A stretch of 64,000 nt of DNA from Lysobacter enzymogenes (GCF_017355525.1 NZ_CP067395.1:1736001-1800000); one strand, 5' to 3'; counted from the stretch's first letter, positions 10,460-19,448 are shown. Numbers and translations are program-made. Notes: a model not told the origin generated them from the sequence alone.

Positions 10460-10540
10460 TTCGTCGCGATCGCGGCGACGAAGGAATCGATGGAGGCGTC
10501 GCGGTTGCGGCGGCACGGTCGCGGCTTGCGCCGCGCCTGC
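10460..10540. repeat. hairpin and decayed REP copy between ffh and the secreted gene
   Basis: TTCGTCGC/GCGACGAA (10460-10482) forms an 8-bp stem. At 10516-10540 lies a degraded single copy of the REP element seen at 2661, 54706 and 57750 (CGGTCGCGGCTTGCGCCGC followed by a mutated CTCCTAC). The remainder of 10192-10560 shows no gene. Confidence 0.5.
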
Positions 10541-10560
10541 AGGGGGCTACGGCGGAAACG

Positions 10561-10588
10561 ACGACGGCGGCCGTCAGGCCGCCGTCGT
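10561..10588 (-). terminator. hairpin after ffh
   Basis: A perfect 12-bp stem ACGACGGCGGCC/GGCCGCCGTCGT with a GTCA loop lies 25 bp beyond the ffh stop. The minus-strand tail (CGTTTCC) is only weakly T-rich. Confidence 0.6.
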
Positions 10589-10613
10589 GGGGAACGCAAT
10601 GCGCGCGCTGCGA

Positions 10614-11981
10614 TCAGCGGAACGGCATGCCGCCGCGGCCGCCCATCATGCCGCGCATGCCGCGCATCAGGCCCTTCATGCCGCCGCCGGACAGCTTGCT
10701 CATCATCTTTTCCATCTGCTGATACTGCTTCATCAGCTTGTTGACGTCGGCCGGGGTCAGGCCCGCGCCCTTGGCGATGCGCGCGCGGCGCGAGCCGTTG
10801 AGCAGGGCCGGGTTGCGCCGCTCCTTCTTGGTCATCGAGTTGATGATCGCGACCATGCGCGGCACTTCCTTGCCGGTGATCTGGCTCTTGACCGAATCCG
10901 GCACCTGGCCCATGCCCGGCAGCTTGTCCATGAGCCCGCTGAGGCCGCCCATGTTCTGCATCTGCTCGAGCTGGTCCTTCATGTCGTTGAGGTCGAACTT
11001 CTTGCCCTTGGCGACCTTCTCGGCGAGCTTCTGCGCCTTGTCCTTGTCGACCTGCTGCTCGACCTGCTCGACCAGCGACAGCACGTCGCCCATGTCGAGA
11101 ATTCGGCTGGCGACGCGGTCGGGATGGAACACGTCCAGGCCGTCGGGCTTTTCGCCGACGCCGATGAACTTGATCGGACGGCCGGTGATGTAGCGCACCG
11201 ACAGCGCGGCGCCGCCGCGGGCGTCGCCGTCGGTCTTGGTCAGCACCACGCCGGTCAGCGGCAGCGCTTCGCTGAAGGCCTTGGCGGTGGCGGCGGCGTC
11301 CTGGCCGGTCATCGCGTCGACCACGAACAGGGTTTCGACCGGATTGACCGCGGCGTGCAGCACCTTGATCTCGGCCATCATCGCCTCGTCGATGGCGAGG
11401 CGGCCGGCGGTGTCGACCAGCAGCACGTCGACGAAGGACTTGCGCGCATCCGCGATCGCCGCGCGCACGATCTCCTCGGGCTTCTGCGAAGCGGCCGAGG
11501 GGAAGAACAGCACGTCGACCTGTTCGGCGAGCTGCTTGAGCTGTTCGATCGCGGCCGGGCGGTAGATGTCGGCCGAGACCACCATCACCTTCTTCTTGCG
11601 CCGTTCCTTGAGGTGCTTGGCGAGCTTGCCGACCGTGGTGGTCTTGCCCGCGCCCTGCAGGCCGGCCATCAGGATCACCGCCGGCGCCGGCACGTTGAGG
11701 TTGAGGTCGGCGGCCTGCGAGCCCATCACCGCGGTCAGCTCGTCGCGCACGACCTTGATCAGCGCCTGGCCCGGGGTCAGCGACTTCAGCACTTCCTGGC
11801 CGACCGCGCGCACCTTGATCCGCTCGATCAGGGCCTGCACGACCGGCAGGGCGACGTCGGCCTCGAGCAGGGCGATGCGCACTTCGCGGGTGGCTTCGCG
11901 GATGTTTTCCTCGGTCAGGCGACCGCGGCCGCGCAGGCGCTCGATGGTGCCGGAGAGGCGTTGGGTCAGGGACTCGAACAT
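10614..11981 (-). CDS. ffh: signal recognition particle protein Ffh
   Basis: The SRP54 GTPase; with 4.5S RNA it delivers ribosomes making inner-membrane proteins to FtsY. It has 455 residues. The N domain (1-85) begins MFESLTQRLSGTIERLRGRG. The G domain has GLQGAGKTTT (P-loop), DTAGRLAID, TKTDGDARGG and FIGVGEKPD. The methionine-rich M domain occupies the last 130 residues and ends in GGGMKGLMRGMRGMMGG. ATG at 11981 is the usual start. It diverges from the YpjD-like gene, the same neighbourhood as in E. coli (ypjD-ffh). Confidence 0.98.
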   Translation of the reverse strand: MFESLTQRLSGTIERLRGRGRLTEENIREATREVRIALLEADVALPVVQALIERIKVRAVGQEVLKSLTPGQALIKVVRDELTAVMGSQAADLNLNVPAPAVILMAGLQGAGKTTTVGKLAKHLKERRKKKVMVVSADIYRPAAIEQLKQLAEQVDVLFFPSAASQKPEEIVRAAIADARKSFVDVLLVDTAGRLAIDEAMMAEIKVLHAAVNPVETLFVVDAMTGQDAAATAKAFSEALPLTGVVLTKTDGDARGGAALSVRYITGRPIKFIGVGEKPDGLDVFHPDRVASRILDMGDVLSLVEQVEQQVDKDKAQKLAEKVAKGKKFDLNDMKDQLEQMQNMGGLSGLMDKLPGMGQVPDSVKSQITGKEVPRMVAIINSMTKKERRNPALLNGSRRARIAKGAGLTPADVNKLMKQYQQMEKMMSKLSGGGMKGLMRGMRGMMGGRGGMPFR

Positions 11982-12235
11982 GGCGCTGCTTACCTGAGAT
12001 GTTGGGCCGGCGCGGCCTGGACCGGGGTCCGCGCGCCTGGCCGAATGGGGCCGCTGGAACGCACGGCCGGAACGGGAATGGGCCGCGAAGTATAGGCCAG
12101 GATGTCGGGGCCGCCCCAGCGGTGCGCAAGCGCCGCGTCCGCGGGCCGCGCCGGCCGCCTCGCTGCGGCGTTCTGCCCGGCGTCGCGCCAGCGCCGGCGC
12201 TACGGATCGCCGCGCCGCTATGCCACACTCCTTCG

Positions 12236-13036
12236 ATGACAATCGTTCTCATCGCCATCGCCCTGTACCTGAGCGCGTGCGGCCTGCTGGTGTCGGCGGT
12301 GCGCCGCGACGGCGGCCGCGGCGCGCGCGGCTGGCTGTTGCCGGCCAATCTGGCGGTGCTGCTGCACGGGCTGGCGCATCTGATGGCCTGGCGCGCGGCC
12401 GGCAGCGCCGGCGGCGCCGACCTGCATTTCTTCGCCGCGCTGTCGCTGGTCGGGCTCGGCATGTCGGTGCTGACCGCGATCGTCGGCGCGACCGGGCGCA
12501 TGGCCGCGCTCGGCGTGGTGGTGTTTCCGCTGTCGGCGCTGATGCTGCTGGCCTACCAGCTGTACGGCCACGTCCAGCACCCCGAGCCGCTGGACTGGCG
12601 CCTGCAGCTGCACGCGTGGATGGCGCTGCTGGCCTACGCGACCCTGGCGGTCGCGGCGCTGTTCGCGATGATGCTGTGGCTGCAGGAACGCGCGCTGCGC
12701 CGGCGCGAATTCCACGGCTGGCTGCGCGCGCTGCCGCCGCTGGTGGAACTGGAGAGCCTGCTGTTCCGCACCATCGCGGTCGGCTTCGCCCTGCTGACCG
12801 CGACCCTGCTGACCGGCGTGCTGTTCGTGGAGAACCTGCTGGCCCAGCACCTGGTGCACAAGACCGTGCTCAGCGTGCTGTCGTGGCTGGCGTTCGGCGG
12901 CCTGCTGCTGGGACGCTGGCGCTACGGCTGGCGCGGCGTGGTCGCGGTGCGCTGGACCCTGGCGGCGATGGCGCTGCTGGTGCTGGCGTTCTTCGGCAGC
13001 AAGTTCGTGCTGGAACTGGTGCTGCGGCGGGTTTGA
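12236..13036 (+). CDS. YpjD/CcsA-like cytochrome c assembly family membrane protein
   Basis: A 266-residue integral membrane protein with about eight hydrophobic helices (residues 2-19, 35-50, 64-85, 90-107, 124-147, 180-205, 214-230 and 241-262). Conserved family features include the histidines in LLHGLAHL, QLYGHVQH, LHAWMALLAYA and LAQHLVHKTVLSVLSWLAF, typical of CcsA/YpjD proteins linked to haem or cytochrome c assembly. YpjD itself has no settled function. ATG at 12236 precedes the first helix directly. The position opposite ffh supports the YpjD assignment over a true CcsA. The next gene follows after 43 bp. Confidence 0.88.
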   Translation: MTIVLIAIALYLSACGLLVSAVRRDGGRGARGWLLPANLAVLLHGLAHLMAWRAAGSAGGADLHFFAALSLVGLGMSVLTAIVGATGRMAALGVVVFPLSALMLLAYQLYGHVQHPEPLDWRLQLHAWMALLAYATLAVAALFAMMLWLQERALRRREFHGWLRALPPLVELESLLFRTIAVGFALLTATLLTGVLFVENLLAQHLVHKTVLSVLSWLAFGGLLLGRWRYGWRGVVAVRWTLAAMALLVLAFFGSKFVLELVLRRV

Positions 13037-13079
13037 GCGCAACGCCTCCAGACCTCACCGCCGGCGCAAGGAAAGCCTG

Positions 13080-13766
13080 ATGGGCCACTGGATCAAATCG
13101 CTGTCGGACCGCAGCGAATTCATCGGCGTGCTGACCCTGGCGTTCGGCTGGACGATCGCCTCCAGCGTGAGCATGGCGCTGTCGAACCTCGGCGTGGCGC
13201 CGCCGCAGCCGGCCGACGCGCAGACGGTCGACCCGAACTGGCTGGCCGGCGTGCTGTGCATGGAACTCCCGATCCTGGCGATGATCGGCCTGTTCCTGCG
13301 CGAGCGCGGCTGGACCTGGAGCCGGCTCGGATCGCCGCCGTCCTGGCGCGACGTGCTGCCGGGCCTGTCGCTGGCGCTGGGCACGGCGCTGCTGTTCTGG
13401 CTGGCGCAGATGATCGCCGCGAGCGTCGGCCTGGAAACCCGCGCGCCCGACGAGGCGGTGCCGGTGCAGGCCGGGATGGACTGGCCCCTGATCCTGGCGG
13501 TGTCGGCGGTCAACGGTTTCTACGAGGAAGCCCTGGTCTGCGGCTACCTGATCGCGGCGATGCGCGACAAGCGCTCGATGTGGACCGCGATCCATCTCAG
13601 CACCGCGATCCGGGTCGCCTATCACCTCTATCAGGGCGACGTCGGCGTCATCAGCATCGTGCCGATGGGCCTGGCCTACGCCTGGCTGTACGCGGTCACC
13701 GGCCGGCTGTGGCCGCTGGTGCTGGCCCATATCGTGCTCGACGCCTGGGCGCTCGGCGCGGCCTGA
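13080..13766 (+). CDS. CPBP (CAAX/Abi) family intramembrane protease-like protein
   Basis: A 228-residue membrane protein of the CPBP superfamily, relatives of which are glutamate-type intramembrane proteases. The first signature motif is EEALVCG at 149-155. The two glutamates are present, but the usual Arg (EExxxR) is Cys154. The second motif has His182 (RVAYH), and the third is HIVLD (His217, Asp221). Helices occur at about 13-33, 55-73, 93-116, 135-147, 190-208 and 211-226. AAGGA lies just before the ATG at 13080. It may be co-transcribed with the YpjD-like gene. The altered motif makes activity uncertain. Confidence 0.82.
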   Translation: MGHWIKSLSDRSEFIGVLTLAFGWTIASSVSMALSNLGVAPPQPADAQTVDPNWLAGVLCMELPILAMIGLFLRERGWTWSRLGSPPSWRDVLPGLSLALGTALLFWLAQMIAASVGLETRAPDEAVPVQAGMDWPLILAVSAVNGFYEEALVCGYLIAAMRDKRSMWTAIHLSTAIRVAYHLYQGDVGVISIVPMGLAYAWLYAVTGRLWPLVLAHIVLDAWALGAA

Positions 13767-13974
13767 GCGCCGTTCGGGCGCTGCGCCCGGTCGGCCGCAG
13801 GCGCCCGTTCGTCGGCCTGCCTTAGCCGGATTTGGCCTGTTGCGGCGCAACAAATCGTAGCGCTGGCGAAACGGTCAGTATTCGACCGCTTTGGTCACAA
13901 CTTTGCGCCCACGAAAAATATCCATTTCGATCAATATCTTGGGCGATAAACACGGCCCGAGCCGGCATCCGCAC

Positions 13975-14005
13975 GCCCGTTCTATACTTGCTGAACGGGC
14001 CTTTT
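13975..14005 (+). terminator. hairpin upstream of marR
   Basis: GCCCGTT (13975-13981) pairs with AACGGGC (13994-14000) around a 12-nt loop, followed by CTTTT. It could terminate read-through from the CPBP gene. The loop also contains TATACT, so it may instead be part of the marR promoter region. The surrounding 13850-14040 is clearly AT-richer than the flanking genes. Confidence 0.4.
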
Positions 14006-14011
14006 GCTAGC

Positions 14012-14027
14012 TCAATATTTGCATTGA
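14012..14027. promoter_or_regulatory. candidate MarR operator
   Basis: TCAAT-N6-ATTGA is an inverted repeat 34 bp upstream of marR, overlapping a TTGACA hexamer at 14024-14029. MarR-family regulators usually bind such AT-rich dyads at their own promoter. Assignment by position only. Confidence 0.45.
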
Positions 14028-14060
14028 CAACTATTGCGCGGGCGAGCAACATGCCGCGCC

Positions 14061-14519
14061 ATGACGACCCCGACCCCCACCCAGCCCTGCTCCACCTCCA
14101 ACCTCGGCCTGCTGTTCCGCCAAGTGCGCGACGCGATGTGGGCGCAGATGGAGCGCGAGCTGGCCCAGGCAGGCCACGATCTGACCTTCAGCCAGTTCAT
14201 CACCCTCAAGGAGTTGGCCATCGGCACCGCCGGGGTCACCGAACTGGCGCGAGCGGCCCAGCTCAATCCGGGCGCCATGACCCGCCTGCTCGACAAGCTC
14301 GAAAGCCGCGGCCTGGTCGCGCGCGTCGCCGATCCGGACGACCGCCGGGCGCTGAACATTCACCTGACCGAAGCCGGCACCGCGATCTGGGCCGACATCG
14401 ACCAGTGCGGCCGCCGCGTGCGCGAACGCGCGATGGCCGGGCTCAGCGACTCCGACCGCGAACAGCTGTACCGCTTGCTCGAACAGGTCCGCGACAACCT
14501 CTCTCTTTCCGGTTCCTGA
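14061..14519 (+). CDS. MarR family transcriptional regulator
   Basis: A 152-residue winged-helix dimeric regulator. DLTFSQFITLKELAIG starts the DNA-binding domain. VTELARAAQLNPGAMTRLLD is the helix-turn-helix with recognition helix. The wing is LVARVADPDDRRALNIHLTE, with the family's conserved DxRxxxxxLT. The flanking helices (residues 9-40 and 105-150) form the dimer interface. ATG at 14061 was chosen; another frame would start at 14034 with an Arg-rich leader. It is the first gene of a drug-pump operon (stop at 14519, next ATG at 14523), so it most likely represses that operon and is released by phenolic or drug ligands. Confidence 0.92.
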   Translation: MTTPTPTQPCSTSNLGLLFRQVRDAMWAQMERELAQAGHDLTFSQFITLKELAIGTAGVTELARAAQLNPGAMTRLLDKLESRGLVARVADPDDRRALNIHLTEAGTAIWADIDQCGRRVRERAMAGLSDSDREQLYRLLEQVRDNLSLSGS

Positions 14520-14522
14520 GCC

Positions 14523-16043
14523 ATGTCCGCCAACGACACTCGCCCGCGCCGCGGGCTGCTTTACGTGCTCACGCCGCTGGCCGCGGCGCTGATACTCGCC
14601 GGTTGCGCCAGCACCCGCGGCTTGCAGCCGTCGGGCCGCTCGCTCGACGCCGACACGCTTGAGGCCAAGCGCAGCCTCGCCGTCGCCGACTTGTCCGCCG
14701 CCGCGTTCCCGCAGCGCGACTGGTGGACCGCGTTCGGCGACGCGCAACTCAACGGCTTGATCGACGAAGCCCTGGCCGGCTCGCCGAGCCTGGACGCGGC
14801 CGACGCGCGCGTGCGCCAGGCGGTGGCCCAGGCCGGCCTCGCCGACGCGGCGCGCAAGCCGACCCTCGGCGGCAGCGCGCAGTACTCCGGCGCGCATCTG
14901 CCCGAGACCCTGGCGCCGGACCCGATCGGCGGCAAGTACCTCGGCGCCGACGTGCTGATGCTGAGCTTCAAGTACTCGCCCGACCTGTGGGGCGGCAAGC
15001 GCGCGCGCTGGCAGGCCGCGCTGGGCCAGTCGCGCGCGGCCGAAGTCGAAGCCCAGGCCGCGCGCCTGACCCTGTCGTCGAACATCGCCCGCAGCTACGT
15101 CTCGCTGGCCCAGGCGTTCGAAGCGCAGGACGTGGCCAAGGCCGAGAAGCAGCGCTCCGACCGACTGCTCGGCCTCGGCCAGCAGCGGGTCAAGGCCGGC
15201 CTCGACAACCAATTGCAGATCCGCAACGCGCAAAGCGCCAGCGCCAGCGCCGACCAGCAGATCCAGGCCGCGCAGCAGCAGATCGACGCCGCCCGCAACG
15301 CGCTCGCCGCGCTGCTCGGCAAGGGCCCGGACCGCGGTCTGGACATCGCCCGCCCGACCCTGCTCGCCAACAACGCCGCCGGCGTGCCGGACGTGCTGCC
15401 GAGCGAACTGCTCGGCCACCGCCCGGACGTGGTCGCCGCGCGCTGGCGCGTGGAGGCTTCTTCGCACGGGATCAAGGCGGCCAAGGCCGACTTCTACCCG
15501 ACCGTGAACCTCAACGCGATCGTCGGCCTGGCCACCGCGCATCTGTCCGACCTGTTCACCAGCCAGGCGCGCCTGTACCAGGGCGGCCCGGCGATCAGCA
15601 TGCCGATCTTCGACGGCGGCCGGCTGCGCAACGAACTGGCCGGCAGCGACGCCGACTACGACCTGGCCGTGGCCAACTACAACCAGAGCCTGATCGGCGC
15701 GCTGCGCGAAGTCGCCGACGCGGTCCAGTCCTCGCGCTCGCTGCAGGGCCAGTTGGCTTCGGCGCAGCAGGCGCGCGACGCCGCGCAGCAGGCCTGGCAG
15801 ATCGCCACCACCCGCTACCGCGCCGGCCTGGGCACCCAGATCGACGTGCTGACCGCGCAGCGCCCGCTGCTGCAACTCGACCAGCAACTGACCTCGCTGC
15901 GCGCGCAGCGGCTCGGCGCGCAGATCGATCTGGATCGCGCCCTCGGCGGCGGCTTGCAACTGAGCCCGCCCGACCCGGTCGCCGCGACCGTTCCCGACGC
16001 TACTTCCGCTAACAACGCTATTGCCAAGGCCCCCACGCCATGA
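14523..16043 (+). CDS. NodT/TolC-type outer-membrane efflux lipoprotein
   Basis: A 506-residue outer-membrane channel of tripartite pumps. A lipoprotein signal (LTPLAAALILAGC) puts the lipidated Cys at about residue 28. Two outer-membrane-efflux repeats follow (about 55-270 and 275-485), with the typical DWWTAFGDAQLNGLIDEALA start, GKRARWQAALGQSRAAEVEA coiled-coil helices, LLGHRPDVVAARWRVEA and GLGTQIDVLTAQRPLLQLDQ. Three bases separate it from marR and its stop overlaps the emrA start by 4 bp (ATGA), indicating translational coupling. The last 35 residues are Pro/Ala-rich. Confidence 0.94.
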   Translation: MSANDTRPRRGLLYVLTPLAAALILAGCASTRGLQPSGRSLDADTLEAKRSLAVADLSAAAFPQRDWWTAFGDAQLNGLIDEALAGSPSLDAADARVRQAVAQAGLADAARKPTLGGSAQYSGAHLPETLAPDPIGGKYLGADVLMLSFKYSPDLWGGKRARWQAALGQSRAAEVEAQAARLTLSSNIARSYVSLAQAFEAQDVAKAEKQRSDRLLGLGQQRVKAGLDNQLQIRNAQSASASADQQIQAAQQQIDAARNALAALLGKGPDRGLDIARPTLLANNAAGVPDVLPSELLGHRPDVVAARWRVEASSHGIKAAKADFYPTVNLNAIVGLATAHLSDLFTSQARLYQGGPAISMPIFDGGRLRNELAGSDADYDLAVANYNQSLIGALREVADAVQSSRSLQGQLASAQQARDAAQQAWQIATTRYRAGLGTQIDVLTAQRPLLQLDQQLTSLRAQRLGAQIDLDRALGGGLQLSPPDPVAATVPDATSANNAIAKAPTP

Positions 16044-17236
16044 CGACCGAAGTCAATCCCAATGCCGCCGCGGCCGCACCGGCCGCGCCGCCGAAGAACG
16101 GCAAGCGCCGCAAGGCGCTGCTGATCCTGCTCACCGTCGTGGTGATCGCCGCGGTGGCCTGGACGCTGTACTACATGCTGGTGCTGCGCTGGCATCAGGA
16201 CACCGACGATGCCTACGTGCAGGGCAACGTCGTCAACATCACCCCGCAGGTGCAGGGCACCGTGGTCAGCATCGGCGCCGACGACGGCATGAAGGTCGTC
16301 GCCGGCCAGGTGCTGGTGCAGCTGGATCCGAACGACGCGCAAGTCGCCTACGACCAGTCGGTGGCGAACCTCGCCAACACCGTGCGCCAGGTGCGCGGCT
16401 TGTTCAGCGCGGTCGACGCCGGCCAGGCCGATCTGTCGGCGCGCGAAGTCGCGGTGCAGAAGGCCCGCGCCGACGTCAAGCGCCGCGAGGGCCTGGTCGC
16501 CGGCGGCGCGGTCTCGGCCGAGGAGCTGGCCCACGCCCGCGACGATCTGGCCGCGGCCGAAGCGGCGCTGTCGTCTTCGCGCGGCAGCCTGGCGCGCAAC
16601 CGCGCCCTGGTCGACGCGACCACCGTCGCGCGCCAGCCGCAGGTCGCCGCCGCGGCCGCGCAGCTGCGTCAGTCGTATCTGAACCTGCAGCGCTCGGCCA
16701 TCGTCGCGCCGGTCGACGGCTACGTCGGCAAGCGCAACGTGCAGCTGGGCCAGCGGGTCGCGCCGGGCACGGCGCTGATGACGATCATCCCGCTCAACGA
16801 AGTGTGGGTCGACGCGAACTTCAAGGAGACCCAGCTGGCCAAGATGCGCATCGGCCAACCGGTCGAGCTGCATTCGGATCTGTACGGCTCGCAGGTGCGT
16901 TACGACGGCAAGGTGATGAGCCTGGGCCTGGGCACCGGCAGCGCGTTCTCGCTGTTGCCGGCGCAGAACGCCAGCGGCAACTGGATCAAGATCATCCAGC
17001 GCGTGCCGGTGCGGATCGAGATCGAGCCCAAGCAACTGGCCGAACACCCGCTGCGCCTGGGCCTGAGCATGCACGTCGACGTCGCCATCCGCGACCAGAA
17101 CGGCGCGGTGCTGGCCAGCGCGCCGCCGGCCAAGCCGGTGCTGAGCACCCAGGCCTACGCCAAGCAGCTGCACGACGCCGATGCGATGATCGACAAGATC
17201 GTGCGCGAGAACCTGCCGGGCGTGCAGCACGGTTGA
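16040..17236 (+). CDS. emrA: EmrA-type membrane fusion protein (HlyD family)
   Basis: A 398-residue periplasmic adaptor that joins an inner-membrane MFS pump to the outer-membrane channel. One N-terminal membrane helix (about 27-47, LLILLTVVVIAAVAWTLYYM) is preceded by KNGKRRK. The biotinyl-lipoyl-like half-motifs are TDDAYVQGNVVNITPQVQG and IVAPVDGYVGKRNVQLGQRV. Between them lies a helical hairpin of about 100 residues (VRQVRGLFSAVDAGQADLSA). The beta-barrel segment has LNEVWVDANFKETQLAKMRI. Coupled to the upstream channel gene by overlap. Symbol by family and context. Confidence 0.93.
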   Translation: MTTEVNPNAAAAAPAAPPKNGKRRKALLILLTVVVIAAVAWTLYYMLVLRWHQDTDDAYVQGNVVNITPQVQGTVVSIGADDGMKVVAGQVLVQLDPNDAQVAYDQSVANLANTVRQVRGLFSAVDAGQADLSAREVAVQKARADVKRREGLVAGGAVSAEELAHARDDLAAAEAALSSSRGSLARNRALVDATTVARQPQVAAAAAQLRQSYLNLQRSAIVAPVDGYVGKRNVQLGQRVAPGTALMTIIPLNEVWVDANFKETQLAKMRIGQPVELHSDLYGSQVRYDGKVMSLGLGTGSAFSLLPAQNASGNWIKIIQRVPVRIEIEPKQLAEHPLRLGLSMHVDVAIRDQNGAVLASAPPAKPVLSTQAYAKQLHDADAMIDKIVRENLPGVQHG

Positions 17237-17244
17237 GGATGGAA

Positions 17245-17277
17245 GCGGACGCGCGCGCATGAGGCGCGTGCGTCCGC
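17245..17277 (+). other. strong stem-loop between emrA and emrB
   Basis: GCGGACGCGCGCGC pairs with GCGCGTGCGTCCGC over 14 bp (one G-U) around an ATGAG loop, 8 bp after the emrA stop. There is no T-run, so it may attenuate read-through or protect the upstream mRNA 3' end rather than stop transcription. Confidence 0.6.
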
Positions 17278-17425
17278 GTTGTGGCGCGGGCTGCGTCCGC
17301 ATCGGCCGATGTCCCCTCCCCCGCATCGGGATCGAAGCGAAACGTTGCATCGCCGCAAGGCGCAGGCGGGCACCTCCCCCACGTCGTCCCCGCCTGCGCT
17401 TCCGCTGTACCTGCGAAGTTGCGCC

Positions 17426-17454
17426 GCGCCGTTGCGGCTCTCCCGCAACGGCGC
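17426..17454 (+). other. second stem-loop between emrA and emrB
   Basis: GCGCCGTTGCGG/CCGCAACGGCGC forms a 12-bp stem with a CTCTC loop. Together with the first hairpin it occupies the 340-bp emrA-emrB gap (17237-17576), in which I find no gene. Confidence 0.55.
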
Positions 17455-17576
17455 CGCAGCGAAGTCCGGCAGCGCCGGTCCGAGCCTGCGCCGCCGCAAC
17501 GACACGATCCGCGGCCCCGCGCGTTCCGCGCGGCCCGTCCTGAGCGATCAGGCCCCCGACTCAACAGGCACGTTCC

Positions 17577-19169
17577 ATGTCCGCCACCACCGCTAACGCC
17601 GGCCCCTCCGGCCCCGCCGCGCCCCCCGCGCAGCCGCAAGCCGCCTTCAAGCCGCCGAACATGGCGCTGACCACGCTGGGCCTGGCCCTGGCGTCGTTCA
17701 TGCAGGTGCTCGACACCACCATCGCCAACGTGTCGCTGCCGACCATCTCCGGCAACCTCGGCGGCAGCGCCAATCAGGCCACCTGGGTCATCACCTCGTT
17801 CGCCGTCAGCAACGCCATCGCGCTGCCGCTGACCGGTTTCTTCACGCGCAAGTTCGGCGAACGCAAGCTGTTCATGTGGGCCACGCTGCTGTTCGTGATC
17901 GCCTCGTTCCTGTGCGGCCTGGCCAACAGCATGGGCCTGCTGGTCGCCGCGCGCGCGCTGCAGGGCTTCGTCGCCGGGCCGATGTATCCGGTGACCCAGG
18001 CGCTGCTGATCTCGATCTATCCACCGCACAAACGCGGACAGGCCATCGCCCTGCTGGCGATGGTGACCGTGGTCGCGCCGATCGCCGGCCCGATCCTCGG
18101 CGGCTGGATCACCGACAACTACAGTTGGGAGTGGATCTTCTTCATCAACATCCCGATCGGCATCTTCGCCAGCGTCGTCGTCGGCAACCAGTTGCGCGGC
18201 CGCCCGGAGCGGCTGGACAACCCGAAGATGGACTACATGGGCCTGGCGATGCTGGTGATCGGCGTGGCCGCGCTGCAGATCATGCTCGACCTGGGCAACG
18301 ACGAGGACTGGTTCAACTCCACCACCATCGTCGTGCTGACCATCGTCGCGGTGATCGCGCTGGCGGTGTTCGTGATCTGGGAACTGACCGAGCGCGACCC
18401 GATCGTCAACCTGCGCCTGTTCCGCCACCGCAACTTCGCCAGCGGCACCGCCGCGATGGTGCTGGCCTATTCGGCGTTCTTCGCGATCGGCCTGCTGGTG
18501 CCGCTGTGGCTGCAACGGAATCTGGGCTACACCTCGATCTGGGCGGGCCTGGCGACCGCGCCGATCGGCATCCTGCCGGTGCTGCTGACGCCGTTCGTGG
18601 GCCTGTACGCGGCGCGCTTCGACCTGCGCTGGGTCGCCACCGGCGCGTTCATGGTCATGGCCGCGACCAGCTTCGTGCGTTCGGGCTTCAACCTCGACGT
18701 CGACTTCCACCACGTCGCGCTGGTGCAGTTGTGGCAAGGCCTCGGCGTGGCGTTGTTCTTCATGCCGGTGCTGACGATCCTGCTGTCGGATCTGGAACCG
18801 CACGAGATCGCCGCGGGCTCGGGTCTGGCGACGTTCGTGCGAACGCTCGGCGGCAGCTTCGCCGCCTCGCTGACCACCTGGGCCTGGAACCAGCGCAGCA
18901 CCATCCACCACGCCCAGCTGACCGAGCACATCGGCGCCTACGATCCGCAGATCCAGCAGACCGTCGACCAGCTCGGCCGCGGCGACCCGACCCGCGGCGC
19001 GCTGGCGCTGAACCAGATGATCTCGCAGCAGGCCGCGCAGATCGGCTTCAACGAGATGCTGTACCTGATCGGCATCCTGTTCGTGGTGGTGACCGCGTTC
19101 GTGTGGCTGGCCAAGCCGCCGTTCACGGCCAAGGTCGGCGGCGGCGCTGCGGCGGCCGGCGGGCACTGA
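17577..19169 (+). CDS. emrB: DHA2-type MFS multidrug exporter EmrB
   Basis: A 530-residue inner-membrane drug:H+ antiporter with 14 predicted helices. Family motifs include LASFMQVLDTTIANVSLPTI (motif D1), TWVITSFAVSNAIALPLTGF, FTRKFGERKLFMWATLLFVI (motif A), ARALQGFVAGPMYPVTQALL and VTVVAPIAGPILGGWITDNY (motif C). About 35 residues before the first helix are Ala/Pro-rich. It works with the EmrA and NodT-type proteins encoded upstream. An unusually long 340-bp gap with two hairpins separates it from emrA; it may have reduced read-through or its own promoter. A strong terminator follows. Confidence 0.95.
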   Translation: MSATTANAGPSGPAAPPAQPQAAFKPPNMALTTLGLALASFMQVLDTTIANVSLPTISGNLGGSANQATWVITSFAVSNAIALPLTGFFTRKFGERKLFMWATLLFVIASFLCGLANSMGLLVAARALQGFVAGPMYPVTQALLISIYPPHKRGQAIALLAMVTVVAPIAGPILGGWITDNYSWEWIFFINIPIGIFASVVVGNQLRGRPERLDNPKMDYMGLAMLVIGVAALQIMLDLGNDEDWFNSTTIVVLTIVAVIALAVFVIWELTERDPIVNLRLFRHRNFASGTAAMVLAYSAFFAIGLLVPLWLQRNLGYTSIWAGLATAPIGILPVLLTPFVGLYAARFDLRWVATGAFMVMAATSFVRSGFNLDVDFHHVALVQLWQGLGVALFFMPVLTILLSDLEPHEIAAGSGLATFVRTLGGSFAASLTTWAWNQRSTIHHAQLTEHIGAYDPQIQQTVDQLGRGDPTRGALALNQMISQQAAQIGFNEMLYLIGILFVVVTAFVWLAKPPFTAKVGGGAAAAGGH

Positions 19170-19192
19170 GCCGCGCGAAAAACCCAAAGCAT

Positions 19193-19227
19193 GCGAACGG
19201 GCCGGTCATCCGGCCCGTTCGCTTTTT
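19193..19227 (+). terminator. terminator of the emr operon
   Basis: A perfect 13-bp stem GCGAACGGGCCGG/CCGGCCCGTTCGC with a TCAT loop is followed directly by TTTTT, 23 bp after the emrB stop. Confidence 0.92.
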
Positions 19228-19448
19228 GCGGAGCCGCAACGCGCGCAGCCGCGCCGCCTGCGAATGGCCGTGGGCGTGATCCGTTTTCTCCGCGCATTGC
19301 GAGTCTTGAAACGGCGCCCCGAAGGATTGCCTTCGGTCACCAGCCGCGACCGCGAACCTGTCCCCACGGTGTCGCCCGGGTCTCGCGGCTTCGCCGGCGC
19401 CGCGCGCTCCACTTCCGGAGCGCGCGAACGCATCCAGGAGAGAGTTTC

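Noticed and set aside
10460..10482. Terminator for the secreted gene or ffh.
   Set aside because: The stem is fine but neither strand has a T-run after it; the adjoining T-run is on the wrong side.
9289..12501. A very long open frame on the minus strand covering ffh and the secreted duplicated gene.
   Set aside because: Its 3' third is the real secreted protein; the rest reads Arg/Pro-rich sequence in another frame through ffh. High-GC shadow.
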